NCBI GenBank assembly: GCA_021811485.1
Contig: JAJZOO010000002.1
Location: forward strand, 1-55,273
Length of the DNA stretch: 55,273 nucleotides
Origin: an archaeon
GTDB lineage: Archaea; Thermoproteota; Nitrososphaeria; Nitrososphaerales; Gagatemarchaeaceae
Reading direction: 5' to 3'
How positions within the stretch are numbered: position 1 is the stretch's first letter; each line of letters opens with the position of its first letter. The notes under the pieces are model-generated. The model ran no database searches. It was not told where the DNA came from and was given only the letters and a program-made list of their open reading frames with translations. The position numbers and the translations under genes are program-made. Below, piece after piece: positions 51,104 through 55,273 of the stretch.

Positions 51104-53241
51104 ATCGCTGTGTACACCCCAGTCACGAACAGGAAGAAGAGCAGCAGGAGGATGAGGCCGATGGCGAACACCAGAGCGTACTCTTCGAGGATGCCGGTCT
51201 GCAGCCTCCGGAAGACCTTCGAGAGGCCCTGGCCGGCCCTGGCGAAGCCGTCAGAGGCGACGTCCACGACGTGCCGGTCAAACCAGTTCCCGACTGCAGA
51301 GACCCCGATGGCCAGGTTGGCCCCGCCTCCGTGGACCCTCTGGAGGACGCCCAGCTCGAAGTTGTCCAAGGTCCAATATGAAGCTCGCAGAGGCGCGTCG
51401 ACGAACACCCTGTAGTAGATGGCGTTGATGTACCAGCGGTTCTCGAGGAAGCGGTAGAGGCCGTGGGCCAGGCCGGACTCTTTGACCAGGGCGGAGGGAG
51501 CCGTCTTCCTCCGCACGTAGAGCTGGACAGCCAGGAGCAAACCGGTCAGGGCGAACGCCAGGGTGATCCCCGACGAGACGAAGTTGAATGAGGAGGTCGA
51601 GTTCAGGCTGCTGAAGCTGGCACCCTTGAACAGGCTGTAGATGTATGCGACAGAGGCACCCTGCAGGTCCCCCTGGAAGTTGAAGATGCCGAGGACGCCG
51701 ATCAGGACGGTCCCCGCAGCGAGGACCGAGTATGGGATCCAGCTGATGGGCGATGGCTCCTTGAGCTCGTGGCCGGTCCCCTCCCCGGCGTGCTTCTCCC
51801 TCACCCCGTAGAAGACGAGGCCGACCATCCTGAACGCATAGAATGCGGTCAGTCCTGCGGTCGCCGACCCCAGGAGGAAAAGGCCGTACTGCCCAGACCC
51901 CCACGCCGTCGCCAGGATGGCGTCCTTCGCGAAGAAGCCGCTGAGCGGGGGGATTCCCGAGAGGGAAGCTGCGGCGATGAGAAAGACTGCGAAGGTGATC
52001 TTCAGCTTCTCCTTCAGCCCGCCCATCTCGTTGACGTACTTGGTCCCTGTGAGATGAATCAGTACCCCGGCCGTCATGAACAGCGCTGCCTTGAATATGG
52101 CATGACTCAACAGTTGGTAAAGGCCGGCCGACAGCCCCTCCGCGAAGTTGGTCGAGAGGCCCGCGAGGCCGAGGCCCAGCATCATGTAACCTATCTGTGA
52201 TATGGTGGAATAGGCGAGGAGCTTCTTCAGCTCGAAGCCCACCATCGCCTGGGTGGCCGCCAAGAAGGCGGTGATGGCACCGATCCACGCTACCACCATG
52301 AAGAAGGGCTGGATCAGGGCAGGGTTGGACTGAAGGGCGAAGTAGAATATGGGCCCTATGCGCGCGACGAGTACCACACCCGCGTTGACCATGGTGGCCG
52401 CGTGGATCAGGGCGGAGACGGGGGCGGGCCCCGCCATGGCGTCAGGGAGCCACTCCTGGAGCGGGAACTGGGCGGACTTCCCCACTGCACCTCCGAATAT
52501 CAGCAGGGCGACTGGGACCAGCAGCCCTCCGGCGGCCAGAGACGTCGCCCAGCCTGTGGACGACGCCAGCTGTTGATAGTTGAAAGTCCCTGAGTAGATG
52601 AACAGGATCAGTATCCCAGCCAACATCGCCATGTCCCCTATCCTCGTCATGAAGAACGCCTTCATCCCGGCGTGAGAAGGCGGGTAGGCCTGCTCCATCC
52701 CCAGGGCCTTGGAGCCGGGGGTTCCGACCCAGTTCTCCTTCTCGTCGTGGTAGTAGTAGCCTATCAGGGCGTAGCTGCAAAGGCCGACCCCCTCCCAGCC
52801 GATGAAGAGCGAGAGGAGGTTGTTGGATAGGACGATGAGCTGCATGCTCCCGATGAAGAAGCTCATGAAGAACCAGTATCTTGTGAGCCCGCTGTCCCCT
52901 TTCATGTAGTCGACGCTGTACAGCATGACGAGGAAGCTGATCCAGGCGACCAGGTTCGCTATGATCACGGTGTACGGGTCCGAGAGCACCCCGAAGCTGA
53001 TTCCGAGCTCGGGGATCCACGGGACAGAGGCAGGGATCAGCGAGTTGACCAGGGAGATGGTATTGCCTTCGATCACGGGTACGAGGAGGACGAGAGCGAA
53101 GATGGCGGAGAGGAAGGAGAAGAGGACGGCCGCTACGTCTCGGATCCGCCCCCTGCCGGTGAGAGGCGCGGCCAGCGTCCCCGCATAGGGGAGGAGGAAG
53201 ATGAGCCAGACGAAGTAAGATGGGATCGGGACCGCTGTCAT
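51100..53241 (-). CDS. nuoL: NADH-quinone oxidoreductase subunit L, extended C terminus
   Basis: The 713-residue distal pump subunit has TM5 Glu in LFIGWEGVGLCSYALIGYYY, FGGAVGKSAQFPLQEWLPDA, PVSALIHAATMVNAGVVLVA, LLAYSTISQIGYMMLG and LSHAIFKAALFMTAGVL. The long lateral helix and final anchor follow about residue 610. In that region the part between YYRVFVDAPLRA and GNWFDRHVVD looks about 20-30 residues longer than usual (includes LGVLQRVHGGGANLAIGVSA). Such a stretch would let NuoL span an additional NuoM, which is also present. Confidence 0.95.
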   Translation of the reverse strand: MTAVPIPSYFVWLIFLLPYAGTLAAPLTGRGRIRDVAAVLFSFLSAIFALVLLVPVIEGNTISLVNSLIPASVPWIPELGISFGVLSDPYTVIIANLVAWISFLVMLYSVDYMKGDSGLTRYWFFMSFFIGSMQLIVLSNNLLSLFIGWEGVGLCSYALIGYYYHDEKENWVGTPGSKALGMEQAYPPSHAGMKAFFMTRIGDMAMLAGILILFIYSGTFNYQQLASSTGWATSLAAGGLLVPVALLIFGGAVGKSAQFPLQEWLPDAMAGPAPVSALIHAATMVNAGVVLVARIGPIFYFALQSNPALIQPFFMVVAWIGAITAFLAATQAMVGFELKKLLAYSTISQIGYMMLGLGLAGLSTNFAEGLSAGLYQLLSHAIFKAALFMTAGVLIHLTGTKYVNEMGGLKEKLKITFAVFLIAAASLSGIPPLSGFFAKDAILATAWGSGQYGLFLLGSATAGLTAFYAFRMVGLVFYGVREKHAGEGTGHELKEPSPISWIPYSVLAAGTVLIGVLGIFNFQGDLQGASVAYIYSLFKGASFSSLNSTSSFNFVSSGITLAFALTGLLLAVQLYVRRKTAPSALVKESGLAHGLYRFLENRWYINAIYYRVFVDAPLRASYWTLDNFELGVLQRVHGGGANLAIGVSAVGNWFDRHVVDVASDGFARAGQGLSKVFRRLQTGILEEYALVFAIGLILLLLFFLFVTGVYTAI

Positions 53242-53244
53242 TTC

Positions 53245-54747
53245 CTATCTACCTGACAATCCTATCGTGCTCGCGAAGTGGTAGAGGGACCTGAAGAAGA
53301 GGTCAGGATAGATGCCGATCACTATGGACAGGGCGGCGAGGAAGATTAGCGGAGCGGTCATGATGAGCGGGGCCTCCTTCACCCCCATCAGGTCGTCTGA
53401 CAGGGGGCCGAAGAATATCTTACGCATCGGCCAGAATGTGTAGGCTACGGTGAGCGCGGTCGCAGCCAGACCCATTATCGCCACGACGAAGTTCCAGGCC
53501 AGCCCCCCCGCGATCCCGCGCGTGAAGACGCCTTCGAACAGCAGCCACTCTGCCTGGAAGCCCCCGGTCGGAGGGACCGCAGAGAGTATCATGGAGCCGA
53601 TCAGGGCGACCGCTGCGGTGAGGGGCATCTTCCCAGCCAGCCCGCCCATCTTGCGCATGTCCCTTGTCCCCACCTGGGTGATCATGATGCCGGCTACGCA
53701 GAATAGGATCGTCTTGCCGATGATGTGGTTCAGGAAGTAGAAGAGCCCGCCCGACACCCCCAACACGCTCAGGCTCCCGATGCCGAGGAGGGAGTAGGCG
53801 TTCTGGCTGATGGTGGACCAGGCGTAGAGGTACTTCACGTCGTTCTGCACCATCGTCATCGCCCCTCCGTAGACCATGGTGATCACCGCCATGATCATGA
53901 GTGGGAAGGCGAAGGGGATGAAGGCTGACCGCATCCCCTCCACCAGCAGCCTCACCACCACGTAGTTGCCCACGCCGACTATGGTGACGATGAACGGGGC
54001 GAAGGAGGTGGGGTGCTCTGCGTGGGCCGTAGGTAGCCAGAGGTGCACCCCGAAGATGGCCATCTTGATTAGCCAGCCGACGAGGATGAGCCCAACGGCC
54101 CAGTAGGCCACGGTCCCCAGCGGGATGGTCGACAGGGAGGATATCTGGAAGCTCCCGGTGGCTGAGTAGGCCACGACGATTCCAGCGAGGAAGATGAACG
54201 CGCCGAGGTGGTTCCAGAGGAAGTACATCATGGCCGTCCTCTCCCTGTTGGTGTACCCGAAGAGGGCGACCATGAATGTCGAAGGTATCAACATTAGCTC
54301 CAGGAACATGTACAGCTCGAGGAGGTTGGTCGCAAGCGAGACGCCGATCAGCCCGGCGTCAAGGAGCATGAAGTTGAGGAAGTAGATGGCGTACTGGCCC
54401 TTCCTCTCCTCGCCGTACATGACCTCCAGCCTGTGCTTCATGTATCCCATCGAGTAGACGGCCGTCGCCATCACGACGATGTTCATCATCAGCGCCACAG
54501 GGACGCTGAGGTTGTCGCCGAGGAACCCGAAGGTCAGCCCGGAGACTGGCGCCCAGGCGTAGGACTCGGTCACGTTCGGACCCCCGTTGAAGAGCGAGGT
54601 CCCGAGGTAGGCGAGGAGGAGGGTCGTATAGAGCAGGGAGGCGAAGGCTATCCAGCCCACATGGCGCCCCAGCTTCTTCCCGAGGAGGAGGACGACGGGG
54701 GCGACCGCGAGTGGGACAGCCACCGTCTGAAGAAGGATGTATTCCAT
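53245..54747 (-). CDS. nuoM: NADH-quinone oxidoreductase subunit M (second copy, M2)
   Basis: The antiporter-like subunit of about 500 residues is of NuoM rather than NuoL type. TM5 Glu is present in LLELYMFLELMLIPSTFMVA, followed by LIKMAIFGVHLWLPTAHAEH (conserved Lys), VKYLYAWSTISQNAYSLLG and LNHIIGKTILFCVAG. It is clearly different in sequence from the 49607-51103 copy, so the duplication is old. It lies between nuoK and nuoL. The start is the ATG at 54747, with a TTG two codons upstream. Confidence 0.93.
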   Translation of the reverse strand: MEYILLQTVAVPLAVAPVVLLLGKKLGRHVGWIAFASLLYTTLLLAYLGTSLFNGGPNVTESYAWAPVSGLTFGFLGDNLSVPVALMMNIVVMATAVYSMGYMKHRLEVMYGEERKGQYAIYFLNFMLLDAGLIGVSLATNLLELYMFLELMLIPSTFMVALFGYTNRERTAMMYFLWNHLGAFIFLAGIVVAYSATGSFQISSLSTIPLGTVAYWAVGLILVGWLIKMAIFGVHLWLPTAHAEHPTSFAPFIVTIVGVGNYVVVRLLVEGMRSAFIPFAFPLMIMAVITMVYGGAMTMVQNDVKYLYAWSTISQNAYSLLGIGSLSVLGVSGGLFYFLNHIIGKTILFCVAGIMITQVGTRDMRKMGGLAGKMPLTAAVALIGSMILSAVPPTGGFQAEWLLFEGVFTRGIAGGLAWNFVVAIMGLAATALTVAYTFWPMRKIFFGPLSDDLMGVKEAPLIMTAPLIFLAALSIVIGIYPDLFFRSLYHFASTIGLSGR

Positions 54748-54818
54748 GGGCAACCCTTGCTATCGGAGCTTGGACCCGGGGGCCCGGCCGGTGGGGTCGA
54801 TGTTGAGTTGTGGCACTT

Positions 54819-55136
54819 CTATCCCTCCAGGGTTTTCATCTCACTCACGTCTATGTCGTTGCGGAGCCTATAGGCGACTACGACTATTGCCAGAATGACC
54901 GCGGCCTCGGCGGCTGCCAGGGCGATGGAGAAGAGCACGACCGTCTGGCCCAGGGCGTTGCTCGCCTCCTGATAGGGCAGGTACTGGTTGAAGGCGACGA
55001 AGTTAAGGTTCGCTGCGTTGATCATGAACTCGATTGAGAAGAGGAGCCGCAGGGCGTTCCTCTTGGTCACCAGCCCGTAGACCCCTACGCCGAAGAGGCA
55101 GGCGGAGACAATGACGAAGTCCGCAAGGCTGGTCAG
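54819..55136 (-). CDS. nuoK: NADH-quinone oxidoreductase subunit K, probable CTG start
   Basis: The three-helix membrane subunit has conserved RNALRLLFSIEFMINAANLN and VVLFSIALAAAEAAVILAIV, with the buried glutamates of the family. A start at the GTG at 55070 would give 83 residues and remove helix 1. In frame upstream, DFVIVSACLFGVGVYGLVTK completes the first helix, and the only possible start is the CTG at 55136, which overlaps the NuoJ stop as CTGA. This gives 105 residues, the normal length. No ATG, GTG or TTG lies between. Confidence 0.88.
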   Translation of the reverse strand: MTSLADFVIVSACLFGVGVYGLVTKRNALRLLFSIEFMINAANLNFVAFNQYLPYQEASNALGQTVVLFSIALAAAEAAVILAIVVVAYRLRNDIDVSEMKTLEG

Positions 55137-55273
55137 TGCGCACCCCCTCCTCTGTCGACCCTAGACAGGGCCAGGGCGCCCACGATGGATGCCGCCAGGA
55201 CCAAGGCGAGCACTTCCAGGACCGGCGCGTCGCCGGTTGAGATGAGCTTGCCTATGTCTATGTAGGTAGCCGT
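55133..55273 (-). CDS. nuoJ: NADH-quinone oxidoreductase subunit J (C-terminal part)
   Basis: The gene enters from the right edge; 46 C-terminal residues are visible. They read TATYIDIGKLISTG, a helix VLEVLALVLAASIVGALALS and the tail RVDRGGGAH. Hydrophobic pattern and position directly before nuoK identify it as NuoJ. Its stop overlaps the nuoK start. nuoH and nuoI would be expected further to the right. Confidence 0.8.
   Translation of the reverse strand, partial: TATYIDIGKLISTGDAPVLEVLALVLAASIVGALALSRVDRGGGAH

Noticed and set aside
54819-55070. 83-residue NuoK starting at GTG 55070
   Set aside because: It would lack the first of three membrane helices, which is encoded in frame upstream.
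1-55273. CRISPR arrays, insertion sequences, rRNA genes
   Set aside because: No regularly spaced repeats, transposase genes with terminal repeats, or rRNA-like sequence was seen on reading through both strands.

Overview
The window reads as a chromosome segment from a GC-rich archaeon, most likely a non-ammonia-oxidising member of the Thaumarchaeota/Nitrososphaeria or a close TACK relative. The lineage is an inference. The supporting signs are tRNA genes with archaeal introns, an A-type ATP synthase operon, a geranylgeranyl diphosphate synthase and a geranylgeranyl-reductase-like protein, TATA boxes about 27-30 nt before leaderless starts, heavy use of TTG/GTG starts, and a complex I without NuoEFG. 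No CRISPR array, insertion sequence or rRNA gene was seen.

Layout. 1-5.3 kb: a partial MscL-like channel, a DMT transporter and the complex I genes nuoA-B-C-D; nuoB is interrupted by a 409-residue intein. 5.8-9.3 kb: citrate synthase overlapping a CBS protein, a geranylgeranyl-reductase-like flavoprotein and an AlaX-like editing protein. 9.3-17.1 kb: tRNA-Arg and tRNA-Leu (both intron-containing), a Ser/Thr-rich surface protein, a gamma-glutamyltransferase-family hydrolase with a divergent ArsR regulator, a proline dehydrogenase/prolidase divergon, a RAM-domain protein and DNA polymerase X. 17.2-33 kb: acetyl-CoA synthetase, amidohydrolase, metallo-beta-lactamase and LigB proteins, HAD hydrolase, TauE exporter, radical SAM protein, epimerase, serine hydrolase, dipeptidase and a DEAH-like helicase. 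33-37.7 kb: an accessory stretch ending at tRNA-Glu that carries a broken gene junction. 38.5-48 kb: GGPP synthase and the ten-gene ATP synthase operon. 48.1-55.3 kb: the membrane arm of complex I (J-K-M-L-M-N).

How it works together. The two nuo clusters and the A-type ATP synthase make a respiratory energy module. Citrate synthase, acetyl-CoA synthetase, proline dehydrogenase, prolidase, the M19 and M20 peptidases and the gamma-glutamyltransferase-like enzyme fit a heterotroph that uses peptides and acetate.

The most striking points are: (a) a citrate synthase with an N-terminal ribbon-helix-helix DNA-binding segment and a perfect palindrome at its own promoter, a candidate self-regulating enzyme; (b) an intein inserted exactly at a cluster-N2 cysteine of NuoB; (c) a perfect 18-bp palindrome between proline dehydrogenase and prolidase; (d) palindromic TATA boxes placed symmetrically between divergent leaderless genes; (e) a tRNA-Glu with about 35 extra nt inside the D arm; (f) a second NuoM-type subunit with an apparently lengthened NuoL (2M-type complex I); (g) probable CTG and ATT start codons at coupled gene junctions.
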